A stretch of 64,000 bases of DNA from an uncultured Buttiauxella sp. Its GTDB lineage: Bacteria; Pseudomonadota; Gammaproteobacteria; Enterobacterales; Enterobacteriaceae. This document shows positions 55,077 through 64,000 of the stretch, one piece after another (position 1 is the stretch's first letter; each line of letters begins with the position of its first letter). The notes under the pieces were generated by a model. That model searched no databases. It was given only the letters and a program-made list of their open reading frames with translations, and had not been told where the DNA came from. The position numbers were made by a program, and so were the translations under genes. The DNA lies in NCBI GenBank assembly GCA_946480445.1, contig CAMLJN010000008.1, positions 62,001-126,000 of the forward strand, written 5' to 3'.

Positions 55077-56330
55077 ATGACGTTTTCAGTTTTCGGCGAC
55101 AAATTTACCCGCCATGCAGGCATCACACGCCTGATGGAGGACCTCAACGACGGCTTACGCACGCCGGGCGCTATTATGCTTGGCGGCGGTAATCCCGCGC
55201 AGATCCCCGCGATGAATGACTATTTCCAGAACCTGCTGACCGATATGCTGGCGAACGGAAAAATGGCCGACGCGCTGTGCAATTACGATGGCCCGCAGGG
55301 GAAAGGTGAGTTGCTGGCTGCGCTTGCTACGCTGTTGCGCAGCGAACTCGGTTGGGATATTGAGCCGCAGAATATTGCACTGACAAACGGCAGCCAGAGC
55401 GCATTTTTCTACTTGTTTAACCTGTTCGCCGGACGTCACGCGGATGGCAGTACCAAAAAGGTGCTCTTCCCGCTGGCCCCGGAGTACATCGGCTATGCCG
55501 ATTCAGGCCTTGAAGAAGACCTGTTTGTCTCCACTCGTCCGAATATTGAGCTGCTGCCGGAAGGCCAGTTTAAATACCACGTAGATTTTGAGCATCTGCA
55601 CATCGGTGAAGATACCGGGATGATCTGCGTTTCGCGCCCGACTAACCCCACGGGCAATGTCATCACCGACGAAGAGCTGATCAAACTCGATGCGCTGGCG
55701 CACCAGCACGGTATTCCTCTGGTGATTGATAACGCCTACGGCGTGCCGTTCCCGGGGATTATTTTTAGCGAGGCGCGCCCGCTGTGGAACCCGAACATCG
55801 TGCTGTGCATGAGCCTGTCGAAGCTCGGCCTGCCGGGCAGCCGCTGCGGCATTATTGTCGCCAACGAAAAAATCATCTCGGCCATCAGCAATATGAACGG
55901 CATTATCAGCCTGGCCCCCGGCGGCATCGGGCCTGCGATGGCCACGGAGATGATCAAGCGCAACGACCTGCTGCGCCTGTCTGAAGAGGTGATCAAACCC
56001 TTCTATTACCAGCGGGTTCAGCAGACGATTGCCGTCATTCGCCGCTATTTATCGCCGGAACGCTGCTTAATCCATAAACCGGAAGGGGCGATTTTCCTCT
56101 GGCTGTGGTTTAAGGATCTGCCGATCACCACCGAGCTGCTTTACCAGCGCCTGAAAAAGCGCGGCGTGCTGATGGTGCCGGGGGACTACTTCTTCCCTGG
56201 GCTGGATAAACCCTGGCCGCACACGCACCAGTGCATGCGCATGAACTATGTGCCGGAGCCGGAAAAAATCGAGGCGGGCGTGAAGATACTTGCCGAAGAG
56301 ATCGAGCGGGCCTGGGCGGAAGCGGAATAA
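55077..56330 (+). CDS. avtA: Valine-pyruvate aminotransferase
   Basis: This 417-residue PLP enzyme matches E. coli AvtA in length. It interconverts valine/2-oxoisovalerate and alanine/pyruvate. The PLP lysine is in [14 protein letters not shown], the substrate-carboxylate arginine in QCMRMNYV, and the pyridine-nitrogen aspartate in [12 protein letters not shown]. The start at 55077 matches the family. Its 3' end overlaps the convergent hypF by 85 bases. Confidence 0.95.
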   Translation: MTFSVFGDKFTRHAGITRLMEDLNDGLRTPGAIMLGGGNPAQIPAMNDYFQNLLTDMLANGKMADALCNYDGPQGKGELLAALATLLRSELGWDIEPQNIALTNGSQSAFFYLFNLFAGRHADGSTKKVLFPLAPEYIGYADSGLEEDLFVSTRPNIELLPEGQFKYHVDFEHLHIGEDTGMICVSRPTNPTGNVITDEELIKLDALAHQHGIPLVIDNAYGVPFPGIIFSEARPLWNPNIVLCMSLSKLGLPGSRCGIIVANEKIISAISNMNGIISLAPGGIGPAMATEMIKRNDLLRLSEEVIKPFYYQRVQQTIAVIRRYLSPERCLIHKPEGAIFLWLWFKDLPITTELLYQRLKKRGVLMVPGDYFFPGLDKPWPHTHQCMRMNYVPEPEKIEAGVKILAEEIERAWAEAE

Positions 56331-58543
56331 CAGGCGGCGCTGACCATAGCCTGGCCGAAGGAGAGGGCGCCGTCTCCCGCAGGCAGCCTTGTCGGGAAGA
56401 GTAAGGTAAAATCTGCCAGATGATGCGCGAAACGCTCGCGCATCAGGCGGTTATGCAGCACGCCGCCGCTGAAGGCAATAGTTTTGATGCCCAGCCTGCT
56501 GGCATGAAAGCGCGCCAAATCGGCAAAACCTTTGGCCAGCGCGTCATGGAAAGCCCAGGCGCGTGCGGGTGCCGGTGCTTGCCAGTCGAGCCATTGCTGC
56601 CAGAAGGCTGCCATAGCAAACTGCCCCTCCTGGAGTGCGAGCGTAACGGGAGGGCGGCACTCCCCGCTTTGCCTCGCCAGCGCCTCCAGCAGGCAGGCGG
56701 CTTCTCCCTCATAGCTTTGGTTTAACGGCGTGCAGCCCAGCGCGCAGGCTGCCGCGTCGAACAGGCGGCCGGTGGAGGAGGCAAGCGGTGCGTTAAGCCG
56801 CCGCTGCACCGCGGTAGCCAGCGGCTGCCAGTTCTGCTGGCGAACGGCGGCGGTTTCCGGACGGCTCTGCCAGTCCGGCACAAAGGCCAGGCAGTGGGCG
56901 AGAAGATTGCGCCACGGCTGGCGCGCGGCAAGATCGCCTCCAGGCAAGGCCACCGCAGGCAGGCCACCCAGATGGGTGCACTGCTGATAGCTCACCAGCA
57001 AACATTCCCCGCCCCATAGCGCGTCATGTTCACCAAGACCAATACCGTCAAGCGTAAGGGCAATCACTTCGCCGCCGTCCAGCGGCCAGCCGTGTTCCGC
57101 CATGCAGGCCGCTGCGTGAGCGTGATGGTGCAGAACTTCACTGACCGGCTGGTCCATTTCGCGCCCAAGCTGTGCGCTGTGATAGCCCGGATGCGCATCG
57201 ACGACGACGCGTTCGGGCATAAAGTCCCAGGTCTGGCATATCAGCGCCAGAGCACGCTGCCATTGCTGCTCTACGCCTTCTTCCGCGAGATCGCCAAGGT
57301 GCTGACTGAGAACAGCCTGATCGCCGCGCAGCAGGCAGAACGTATTTTTGAGATCTGCGCCGAGGGCGAGAATCGGCGGTAGATCGCGAAAGCCGGGCGG
57401 CAGCGGTAGCGCATCGGGGACAAAACCCCGGGCGCGGCGCAGCATTTCCCCGTCGGCGCGTATAACGGAATCATCCGTGCGCTGCACGATGTCGCGGTTA
57501 TGCATCAGCCAGCCGTCGGCAATCATTGCCAGATCGGCCAGCGCCTGCTCATTGGTGAGGGCTGGAGGTTTGCCGTTCAGGTTGCCGGAGGTCATCACCA
57601 GCGGAGCACCGAAGTCCTGCATCAGCAGATGTTGCAGCGGGTTAGCGGGCAGCATCACGCCAACTTCAGTGAGGCCCGGCGCAATAGCGCGGCTTAATCC
57701 CGGCAGAGCCGATTTAGCCATCAGTACGATGGGCGCGGCAGGGCTGGATAACCGGGCCGCGATCGGCGAGGGCAAATCGCGGCTGTCCGGTAGCATTACC
57801 GCCAGCGGTTTAGACGGGCGCTGTTTGCGGGCGCGAAGCCGTTCGACGGCGGCATCGCTGCGGGCATCCACGGCCAGATGGAAGCCGCCGAGGCCTTTTA
57901 TCGCCACGATTTTTCCCGCTTTTAACGCCGAAACCGCCGCCTGTAAGGCCTGCTCGCGCGACAGATATTGCTTGTCGCTTTGCCAGAACAGCTGCGGCCC
58001 GCAGTCGGGACAGGCTACGGGCTGCGCGTGAAACCGCCGGTCCATTGGGTTGCGGTATTCAGCCTCGCAGGCAGGGCAAAGGGGGAAGGCGGCCATCACC
58101 GTATTAGGGCGATCGTAGGGCATACTGTGGATGAGGGTGAAACGCGGTCCACAGTGCGTGCAGTTGATAAAAGGATAACGGTAGCGACGGTCGGCGGGAT
58201 CGTTCAATTCGCGCAGGCAGGCCGGACAGGTGGCGGCATCCGGGACGATTTGCGTATCCATTGTCCCGGCATCGCTATGCCGGATAGTAAATTCGGCGGG
58301 AAGCTTTTCCCAGCGCATAGCCGCGCGTTCAATCTTATCAATACGTGCCAGCGGCGGGCATTCGGCGTGCAGCAGGACGAGAAACTCATCGGCATCGGAA
58401 GTCAGGCGCACAACCACGCCTGCGCCATCGTTGCAGACATCCCCAGCAAGCCCAAGCCGTTGAGCCAGCTGCCAGACAAAGGGCCGAAAGCCAACGCCCT
58501 GCACTTTGCCACGAATACGCAGCAATACGCCGTTAAAATTCAC
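56246..58543 (-). CDS. hypF: Carbamoyltransferase HypF
   Basis: This 765-residue protein starts the synthesis of the CN ligands of [NiFe] hydrogenases from carbamoyl phosphate. It has an acylphosphatase domain at 1-90 ([17 protein letters not shown]), two zinc fingers at ~108-185 (CPAC, CTHCGPR, CPAC, CPDCGPQ), a YrdC-like domain at ~200-385, and a Kae1-like domain with [16 protein letters not shown]. The C-terminus runs ~25 residues beyond the usual end, into antisense avtA, because the frame lacks a stop. It is the last gene of hydN-fdhF-hypF. Confidence 0.94.
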   Translation of the reverse strand: MNFNGVLLRIRGKVQGVGFRPFVWQLAQRLGLAGDVCNDGAGVVVRLTSDADEFLVLLHAECPPLARIDKIERAAMRWEKLPAEFTIRHSDAGTMDTQIVPDAATCPACLRELNDPADRRYRYPFINCTHCGPRFTLIHSMPYDRPNTVMAAFPLCPACEAEYRNPMDRRFHAQPVACPDCGPQLFWQSDKQYLSREQALQAAVSALKAGKIVAIKGLGGFHLAVDARSDAAVERLRARKQRPSKPLAVMLPDSRDLPSPIAARLSSPAAPIVLMAKSALPGLSRAIAPGLTEVGVMLPANPLQHLLMQDFGAPLVMTSGNLNGKPPALTNEQALADLAMIADGWLMHNRDIVQRTDDSVIRADGEMLRRARGFVPDALPLPPGFRDLPPILALGADLKNTFCLLRGDQAVLSQHLGDLAEEGVEQQWQRALALICQTWDFMPERVVVDAHPGYHSAQLGREMDQPVSEVLHHHAHAAACMAEHGWPLDGGEVIALTLDGIGLGEHDALWGGECLLVSYQQCTHLGGLPAVALPGGDLAARQPWRNLLAHCLAFVPDWQSRPETAAVRQQNWQPLATAVQRRLNAPLASSTGRLFDAAACALGCTPLNQSYEGEAACLLEALARQSGECRPPVTLALQEGQFAMAAFWQQWLDWQAPAPARAWAFHDALAKGFADLARFHASRLGIKTIAFSGGVLHNRLMRERFAHHLADFTLLFPTRLPAGDGALSFGQAMVSAACYSASAQARSISSASIFTPASIFSGSGT

Positions 58544-58560
58544 AATTTTCCTCTCAGCTA

Positions 58561-58587
58561 GATCCTCTCCCCGGCGGGAAGAGGATC
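58561..58587. repeat. Hairpin between fdhF and hypF
   Basis: GATCCTCTCCCCGG / CGGGAAGAGGATC form a near-perfect inverted repeat in the 55-base gap. There is no T-run; a stabilising or attenuating hairpin is likely. Confidence 0.6.
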
Positions 58588-58598
58588 AGACGCGACAT

Positions 58599-60749
58599 TT
58601 AAGCCTCAACGGCCTGACGCAGGCGCGCCTTCATATCGCTATAGGTTGTCTGCGCATAGTTCTCGGCCCACTGCTGGTCGGCAATACTGCTGACGTTAAC
58701 CGCACAGTATTTCGTTTCCGGCGTTTTGGAAATCGGGTCGAGGTTATCCTGGGTCAGTTCATTGCAGGCGCCGATCCACCACTGGTAGGTCATATAAACC
58801 GAGCCTTTGTTGGTGCGCTCGTTGACATCCGCGCGGCTGATCACTTTGCCGCGACGCGAGCTGACCCACACCAGCTGGCGATCTTTAATGCCGAGGCGTG
58901 CCGCATCTTCCGGATGCATCTGCACAAAACCCGGCTCATCGGCCAGCGTCTGCAAGGCCGCACAGTTGCCGGTCATTGAACGGCAGGAGTAGTGGCCCAC
59001 TTCGCGCACGGTACAGAGCACCAGCGGATAATCCGCATCCGGCACTTCGGCAGGTGCGCGCCACTCGGCGGCAAAGAGCTGGCCTTTGCCGGTCGGCGTA
59101 TCGAATTTGCTGTCTTTGTAGAGATACGGGGTACCCGGGTGATCGAGCGTCGGGCAGGGCCATTGCACATGGCCCATATCGCCCATTTTTTCGTAGGTGA
59201 CGCCGTAGAACAGCGGGCAGAGTTCGCGCAGCTCATCCCAGATCTGCTGGTTGTTGTCGTAGTGCATCGGGTAGCCCATCTCGCGGGCGATCAGGCTGAT
59301 GATTTCCCAGTCACGTTTGACGTTGTACTTAGGCTCAATCGCCTTTTCGAAACGCTGGAAACCGCGGTCTGCGCAGGTGAAGACGCCGCCGTGTTCGCCC
59401 CAGGAGGTCGCAGGCAGCAGCACGTCGGCCACCTCGGCGGTTTTGGTCATAAAGATGTCCTGCACCACCACGAAATCAAGCGCTTCGAACCCGCTGCGCA
59501 CAAGGCCAAGATCCGCTTCGGTCTGTAGCGGGTCTTCACCCATGATGTAGTAGGCTTTAATTTTGCCTTCCAGCGCCAGGTGTGGCACCTCGGTGATACG
59601 CACGCCCACCTGGTCATCCATGTCCTCGACGTTAATGCCCCAGGCTTTGGCGAATTTGGCCCGAACGTCGGCATCAACCACGTCCTGATAGCCGGGGAAC
59701 TGGTTGGGCAGCACGCCCATATCGCAGGCACCCTGCACGTTATTCTGCCCGCGCACAGGGCCAACGCCGACGTTTTCGCGCCCCAGGTTACCGGTCAGCA
59801 GCGCAAGGCTTGAAAGCCCTTTCACCACGTCAACCGCCTGACCGAACTGCGTGACGCCCATGCCCCACATAATGGTGGCGGAAGGGGCGGCGGCAAAGGT
59901 GCGCATCGCCTGGCGAATCATTTGCGCCGGTACGCCCGTCAGATGCTCAATGCCTTCAGGCGCATAACCCTTAACGATTTCACGGTAGGCATCCAGGCCT
60001 TCGGTATGTTTTGCCACGTACTCTTTATCATAGAGATTCTCTTCAAGCAGCACGTAAGCAAAGGCGTTGACCAGCGCCATATTACAGCCGTTTTTCAACT
60101 GTAAATGCTGATCGGCAATACGGGCGGTTTCGATGCGGCGCGGGTCGCAAACGATGATCTTCGCCCCTTTCTCCTTCGCTTTAATCACCCGCCGGGCGAC
60201 GATGGGGTGGGAGTCGGCGCAGTTGTAGCCAAACACCAGCAGGCATTTTGAGTTTTCAATATCGCCAATGGAGTTGCTCACCGCCCCGTTGCCCAGCGTC
60301 ACCTGCAAACCGGCGACGGATGGCCCGTGACAAACGCGCGCGCAGCAGTCGACGTTATTGGTGTTCAGCACGCCGCGCGCAAACTTCTGCATCACATAGT
60401 TGGTTTCATTGCCCGTACCGCGCGATGAACCCGTGGTCATGATGGCGCGTGGGCCAAAACGATCTTTAATGGCTTTTAGCCGCTTCGCGGTGTAGCTAAT
60501 CGCCTCTTCCCAGCTAACAGGTTGCAGTTTGCCGCCTTTTTCGTAGCGGATCATCGGCTGGGTCAGGCGCGGGGTGAGCAGTTTGGTGTCGTTTAAGAAA
60601 TCCCACCCGTAGTAGCCTTTCAGGCACAGCTCGTTCTGGTTGGTGACGCCGTCAGCCGCTTCGGCACGAATAATTTTGTTGTTATCAACAACCAGTTTCA
60701 GTTTGCAGCCCGCACCGCAGTAAGGGCAGACGCTGGTAATTTTTTTCAT
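58599..60749 (-). CDS. fdhF: Formate dehydrogenase H with cysteine at the selenocysteine position
   Basis: This 716-residue cytoplasmic molybdopterin enzyme oxidises formate and feeds hydrogenase 3 in the FHL complex. It has a 4Fe-4S motif CPYCGAGCKL at ~8-17, Lys44 region CLKGYYGW, and the active site NVDCCARV-Cys140-HGPSVAG. Position 140 is TGT (60330-60332) where E. coli has UGA/Sec. The downstream bases cannot form the SECIS stem. The rest follows E. coli FdhF closely, so it should be active but slower. It lies 36 bases after hydN. Confidence 0.95.
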   Translation of the reverse strand: MKKITSVCPYCGAGCKLKLVVDNNKIIRAEAADGVTNQNELCLKGYYGWDFLNDTKLLTPRLTQPMIRYEKGGKLQPVSWEEAISYTAKRLKAIKDRFGPRAIMTTGSSRGTGNETNYVMQKFARGVLNTNNVDCCARVCHGPSVAGLQVTLGNGAVSNSIGDIENSKCLLVFGYNCADSHPIVARRVIKAKEKGAKIIVCDPRRIETARIADQHLQLKNGCNMALVNAFAYVLLEENLYDKEYVAKHTEGLDAYREIVKGYAPEGIEHLTGVPAQMIRQAMRTFAAAPSATIMWGMGVTQFGQAVDVVKGLSSLALLTGNLGRENVGVGPVRGQNNVQGACDMGVLPNQFPGYQDVVDADVRAKFAKAWGINVEDMDDQVGVRITEVPHLALEGKIKAYYIMGEDPLQTEADLGLVRSGFEALDFVVVQDIFMTKTAEVADVLLPATSWGEHGGVFTCADRGFQRFEKAIEPKYNVKRDWEIISLIAREMGYPMHYDNNQQIWDELRELCPLFYGVTYEKMGDMGHVQWPCPTLDHPGTPYLYKDSKFDTPTGKGQLFAAEWRAPAEVPDADYPLVLCTVREVGHYSCRSMTGNCAALQTLADEPGFVQMHPEDAARLGIKDRQLVWVSSRRGKVISRADVNERTNKGSVYMTYQWWIGACNELTQDNLDPISKTPETKYCAVNVSSIADQQWAENYAQTTYSDMKARLRQAVEA

Positions 60750-60785
60750 CAGTAACAGACCTGTTAAAAGTTGAAAGACAAAGGC

Positions 60786-61331
60786 TTAGAAAATCAGTGA
60801 GGAGGTGGCATCAAACGCGGCACGGCGGCGCTTTTCGGCGCTCATCTGCTCAAGTTTGTTACGGTCAACGCACACAATGGCGTTGGTCGGGCAGGCTTCC
60901 ATGCACGCCGGGCCGGTTTCGCGGTGGTGGCAAAGATCGCATTTATTGGCCTCGGCCTTTTCAGCCATTACGTTCAGACCTGCGCCGCTGTTGCGAACGA
61001 CCGGGCGTACCACGACTTCCATTGCGCCATAAGGGCAGGCGACAACGCAGGTTTTGCAGCCGATGCAGCGCTCCTGCACCACATTCACAAAACCGTGTTC
61101 ACGGCTAATGGCGCCGTTCGGGCAGACGTTAGCGCAGGGGGCATCTTCGCACTGGCGGCACATCATGGCGGTTGAGATATTTACGCCCTTAATGACGTGG
61201 ATGCGCGGCAGGAAAACCTGCGGGGTAAGCCGGGAGCAATCCTGTTCTTCCTGATGGGACACGACACAGGCTACTTCGCAGGTGCGGCAGCCAATACATT
61301 TGCTCGAATCAGCAATGATGAAGCGGTTCAT
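60786..61331 (-). CDS. hydN: 4Fe-4S ferredoxin HydN
   Basis: This 181-residue ferredoxin has four 4Fe-4S cysteine motifs: CIGCRTCEVAC, CRQCEDAPCANVC, CIGCKTCVVAC and CDLCHHRETGPACMEAC. It probably carries electrons between FdhF and hydrogenase 3 or assists FdhF. AGGAG is six bases before ATG 61331; the adjoining ATG at 61334 is too close. It is the first gene of hydN-fdhF-hypF. E. coli has the related ysaA beside avtA, near this spot. Confidence 0.92.
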   Translation of the reverse strand: MNRFIIADSSKCIGCRTCEVACVVSHQEEQDCSRLTPQVFLPRIHVIKGVNISTAMMCRQCEDAPCANVCPNGAISREHGFVNVVQERCIGCKTCVVACPYGAMEVVVRPVVRNSGAGLNVMAEKAEANKCDLCHHRETGPACMEACPTNAIVCVDRNKLEQMSAEKRRRAAFDATSSLIF

Positions 61332-61371
61332 CATAAACTCCTGGATGAGTTTGTTATTGTGCGCTTTGCTA

Positions 61372-61387
61372 TTCATAAAGCGTGCCA
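61372..61387 (-). promoter_or_regulatory. Possible sigma-54 promoter of hydN
   Basis: The minus strand reads TGGCACG-CTTT-ATGAA. The -24 element is perfect; the -12 GC is GA, so the match is incomplete. It is ~40 bases upstream of the start. Confidence 0.4.
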
Positions 61388-61442
61388 GGTTTAAATTTAC
61401 ATAAATTCAATGAATTATGTTTTTACGGCGCAGACATGACGG

Positions 61443-61483
61443 TGACATCGACAGATATGACGATGTCATTCGGGCAAATGACA
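61443..61483. promoter_or_regulatory. FhlA-type upstream activating site
   Basis: Two overlapping inverted repeats: TGACATCG (61443-61450) with CGATGTCA (61461-61468), and TGTCATT (61464-61470) with AATGACA (61477-61483). They lie ~60-110 bases upstream of the putative sigma-54 promoter, the usual distance for the formate activator FhlA. Confidence 0.6.
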
Positions 61484-61597
61484 CAGGAGCAGGAGTGCCT
61501 CAGGTGCAGCTAACGGTGAGGATTGTTCGTAGAAAGGGGGAGCGGCGAACATCATACGGCGGGAGCGGCAAGGCTCCCGCCCATTATCAGTCTGGGA

Positions 61598-62008
61598 TCA
61601 GGACCTTACCATCAGCTGAACCAGGCGGCTTTTAATGCGGAAGCACAGTTCGCGGGTCTGGAATTCGCTCTGCGGCATCACCACGTCATTGATATCCGCG
61701 CCGATAGTTTCTTTAACGCGCAGATATTTATTGGTGGCAGCGGTTAACTTCTGGAGTTCCGCCTGGTATTTTTTCCAGGACGCTTTGCTGTAGACCTGCA
61801 TGGCATCCAGCTCTTTCCGGCATTCCTGCATACGCTGTTCCTGCGATTTCGCCGGGATAACCTGAGGTGCGTTCTGAGGTTCAGCGACCTGGACTACGGC
61901 CTGAGGCGGCTCCACAGGCGCGGGGGTGACAACGCTCTCGGGGGTCTTCTTTGCACAACCAGTTAATAAGAAGAGGCTCAATCCAGTAATAAATGCTAAC
62001 TTTTTCAT
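61598..62008 (-). CDS. Lipoprotein of unknown function in the FHL cluster
   Basis: This 136-residue lipoprotein has signal MKKLAFITGLSLFLLTGC (Cys18), a Pro/Val-rich linker, then a helical domain with two cysteines (MQECRKELDAMQVY, ELCFRIKSRLVQLM). The start at 62008 is set by the signal. A 9-bp hairpin (61558-61581) follows it. No link to hydrogenase is visible apart from position. Confidence 0.72.
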   Translation of the reverse strand: MKKLAFITGLSLFLLTGCAKKTPESVVTPAPVEPPQAVVQVAEPQNAPQVIPAKSQEQRMQECRKELDAMQVYSKASWKKYQAELQKLTAATNKYLRVKETIGADINDVVMPQSEFQTRELCFRIKSRLVQLMVRS

Positions 62009-62453
62009 GCTTTTCCTTTTAAAGATCTCAGGCAAAGGAGATTAATTTTCTCACACCGAAATACGCGTCAGCATGTTTATGTTTTATGCAGGCGCAATGC
62101 GTAATGGCAGATGTTTTCGGGGCGGGAATATCTCATTAACTATAATTACGATCAATATCAGCATTCTATAATTTGAAGCAAAGTTATTATTATGTTGATC
62201 GTAAAGCCTATTTTTATCAGCCGGGTGGCTTTGCGTAAGGCGATTTACGCGAGAGTGGCGGGGTAAGGGAAGTATTTTTTTCAAGGTGAGGAAGAATATC
62301 TTCCTTATTAGAAAAGAGTTAAATTAAAGAATAGCTTAATATTCTAGTGCTAATTTTCGTAATAGCTTATGAGAATAGACCTTGCGGATTTCAGCGCAGG
62401 GAAATAATGCGCATTTTTGCGCCTGGAAGAGGGGCGTCCCTGCCCCGCCGTAT
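62009..62453. other. AT-rich gap between the lipoprotein gene and hycI
   Basis: About 445 bases, strongly AT-rich. It holds the lipoprotein promoter region and the 3' end of the hyc operon. I see no gene. Confidence 0.5.
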
Positions 62454-62930
62454 TTAATTTGTAAACTCAGGCGCTTCCAGCTCGGCAAATCCGCCTTTGT
62501 CTTCCCAACAGGCCAGCCGCTGGTAGACCGTTTCTACCGCCGTTTTAACCGCGTCGGTCATCGGATAATAGAAGCCAACAATATCTGGCTGAATGCCCAG
62601 GAAAATCACTTCGCCAACGTCCTCTTTCAGCTGATCGACCAGGTAGTTAAGCGGCATATTGTGGGTTGTCATCATAAACATTTCGGCGATGTCGTCCGGA
62701 TCGATAAGGCGGATCTCCCCGGGGGGCAGGCCCATGTCCGTGGCATCGACCAGCAGTAAACGTGCCGGTTGCAGCTCGCGGATCGCCACCACGTCGTTTT
62801 CCGGCGTGGTGCCGCCGTCGATGACAATCCAGTCGCCCTGCGGGGCGGTCTGGCACATTTGTGCAAGCAGCGGGCCTGCGCCGTCATCGCCCATCATGCT
62901 GTTGCCGACACAAAGTAAAACGTTAGTCAT
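62454..62930 (-). CDS. hycI: Hydrogenase 3 maturation protease HycI
   Basis: This 158-residue nickel-dependent endopeptidase removes the C-terminal tail of HycE. Nickel-binding residues are in GNSMMGDDGAGP (Asp16), DATDMGLPPGE (~Asp62) and TTHNMPL (~His90), all conserved. It overlaps hycH by eight bases and ends the hyc operon. Confidence 0.95.
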   Translation of the reverse strand: MTNVLLCVGNSMMGDDGAGPLLAQMCQTAPQGDWIVIDGGTTPENDVVAIRELQPARLLLVDATDMGLPPGEIRLIDPDDIAEMFMMTTHNMPLNYLVDQLKEDVGEVIFLGIQPDIVGFYYPMTDAVKTAVETVYQRLACWEDKGGFAELEAPEFTN

Positions 62931-63333
62931 AGCGCCTCCGAACCATCAGATAGATGGCGGGTTCCAGTTGAATAGCCTGCAACATATCGAGCAGTGCCTG
63001 GCTCCAGCGCTGCTGCGCCGATGTTTGCATCGGTTTTGCCGTATCGAAGGCTTTAGCCAGCAGCACGACATGGCTCTGGTCGATCACAATCTCGCCATAG
63101 CGCGGCACGCCTTCCATCTTTCGCCGTGCTTCGCTGCCTTCTTCTAACGTGGCAATCCATGCCCGATAGTCGGCAAACGGACAAACCAGGTTCTCTTTCA
63201 GGCAGTCGATGACGCCCAGATGGTGGCCGATGGCCAGGCTGTAATACACCACCTGCTGTGCTTCATCCGGCGTGTTGTCGTTTTCATCGACAAACTTGCG
63301 GCTGAGCTGGCAGAACACCACCGATTCACTCAT
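62923..63333 (-). CDS. hycH: Formate hydrogenlyase maturation protein HycH
   Basis: This 136-residue cytoplasmic protein is needed for maturation of the HycE precursor and is not part of the final complex. [31 protein letters not shown] and [13 protein letters not shown] follow E. coli HycH. It overlaps hycG by four bases and hycI by eight. Confidence 0.94.
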   Translation of the reverse strand: MSESVVFCQLSRKFVDENDNTPDEAQQVVYYSLAIGHHLGVIDCLKENLVCPFADYRAWIATLEEGSEARRKMEGVPRYGEIVIDQSHVVLLAKAFDTAKPMQTSAQQRWSQALLDMLQAIQLEPAIYLMVRRRYD

Positions 63334-64000
63334 AGCACGCGCTCCTGCTGCACCAGGCTTTCGAGACTGGCGACAATCTCATTCAGACGCGGATCGTTCT
63401 CGGCGGCGAGCCACTGCTGCACGCTGTCAGCGCCAGCGGTGAGGTGATTCATATAGGTGTCGGCAATCTGGCGGCCATACCGGTAGCCCGCAAGGCGGCG
63501 AGCGGCACGGTCAATGCGCACGCGCAGGGGCTGAACCATATCCGGGTGCAGAATTTGTGCGGGCTGGGCGTCCTGCTCGCTGGGATCCCGGGCGTGGATT
63601 TTTTGCTCAAGCAGGCCCAGCGCCATCGCAAAGCCGTACAGGGTGGCGGCGGGCGTCGGCGGGCAGCCGGGAATATAGACATCCACCGGCACGATTTTGT
63701 CGGTGCCGCCCCACACGCAGTAAAGATCGTGGAAGATGCCGCCGCTGTTGCCGCAGGCGCCGTAGGAAATACAGATTTTCGGATCGGGGGCGGATTCCCA
63801 TGCGCGTAGCGCAGGTGAACGCATGGCGCGCGTCACCGCCCCGGTAAACAGCAAAATATCCGCATGGCGAGGAGAAGGAACAACTTTGATACCGAAACGT
63901 TCTGCATCGAAAAGTGGCGAAAGCGTGGCGAAAATTTCTATTTCACAGCCGTTGCAGCTGCCGCAGTCCACGCGGTAGACATAGGCGGAACGTTTGATTT
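63330..64000 (-). CDS. hycG: Hydrogenase 3 small subunit HycG (5' end outside window)
   Basis: The visible 223 codons run through the window edge. In frame from the edge the protein reads [23 protein letters not shown] and lacks only ~30 N-terminal residues of E. coli HycG. The proximal 4Fe-4S ligands CGSCNGC, then GACGNSGG and IPGCPPTP, are intact. The subunit passes electrons to the NiFe site in HycE at the membrane. The remaining hyc genes should lie upstream beyond 64000. Confidence 0.96.
   Translation of the reverse strand, partial: IKRSAYVYRVDCGSCNGCEIEIFATLSPLFDAERFGIKVVPSPRHADILLFTGAVTRAMRSPALRAWESAPDPKICISYGACGNSGGIFHDLYCVWGGTDKIVPVDVYIPGCPPTPAATLYGFAMALGLLEQKIHARDPSEQDAQPAQILHPDMVQPLRVRIDRAARRLAGYRYGRQIADTYMNHLTAGADSVQQWLAAENDPRLNEIVASLESLVQQERVL

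Noticed and set aside
62084-62284. Minus-strand 66-codon frame in the AT-rich gap before hycI
   Set aside because: It has no ribosome binding site and no recognisable features. The sequence looks non-coding.
1-64000. CRISPR array
   Set aside because: No regularly spaced short direct repeats were seen anywhere.

Overview
The window is a chromosomal segment of an Enterobacteriaceae bacterium. Many gene neighbourhoods known from Escherichia/Salmonella are recognisable: emrD and selC; fdoGHI-fdhE with divergent fdhD; sodA and yiiM; yiaF, cspA, yiaG, glyQS, ysaB and wecH; bax/malS; avtA; and a formate hydrogenlyase (FHL) cluster. Their order relative to each other differs from E. coli K-12, because blocks from about 80, 82 and 88 min lie side by side. 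I do not assign a genus.

Layout. 0-5 kb: a 659-aa protein whose last ~300 residues closely resemble the Salmonella type III effector SseJ, then an overlapping pair of envelope lipoprotein enzymes (amiD-digH). 5-14 kb: D-serine dehydratase next to a decayed dsdC, a GH5-like secreted protein, a polar amino-acid ABC transporter, and an MHS transporter/LacI regulator/nucleoside hydrolase group with operator-like palindromes. 13.9-20.8 kb: the emrD-selC interval, filled with short accessory genes. These include a second SseJ-related gene (N-terminal translocation domain only), an APH(6)-like kinase paired with a Vat-like acetyltransferase, small lipoproteins and a ribbon-helix-helix protein. The interval ends at tRNA-Sec.

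21-33 kb: a stand-alone NRPS-like reductase (A-T-R), an HSL-type esterase, a two-gene ECF sigma/His-rich membrane protein module, then formate dehydrogenase-O. FdoG is read through a UGA selenocysteine codon followed by a good SECIS hairpin. 33.5-37.2 kb: a polymorphic-toxin island with an intact deaminase-type toxin and immunity gene, a decayed orphan toxin cassette with its own immunity gene, and an IS256-family scar that truncates a CPCC-domain gene. 37.4-45.2 kb: cheV, sodA, yiiM, cspA, yiaF, an internally deleted aromatic-acid permease, yiaG and a chemoreceptor. cheV and the chemoreceptor both have FliA-type promoters. 45.2-56.3 kb: conserved housekeeping genes (glyS, glyQ, ysaB, wecH, bax, malS, avtA) plus a GlxA-like regulator/isochorismatase-like pair.

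56.2-64 kb: FHL genes on the minus strand, hycG-hycH-hycI, a lipoprotein, and hydN-fdhF-hypF with an FhlA-like upstream site. FdhF carries Cys (TGT) at position 140, where E. coli FdhF has selenocysteine, and the SECIS stem is gone. selC and Sec-FdoG are nevertheless retained in the same window. The most noteworthy signals are the two SseJ-related genes, the Sec-to-Cys exchange in FdhF, the toxin island, the A-T-R enzyme, and an inverted pair of two-hairpin intergenic elements.
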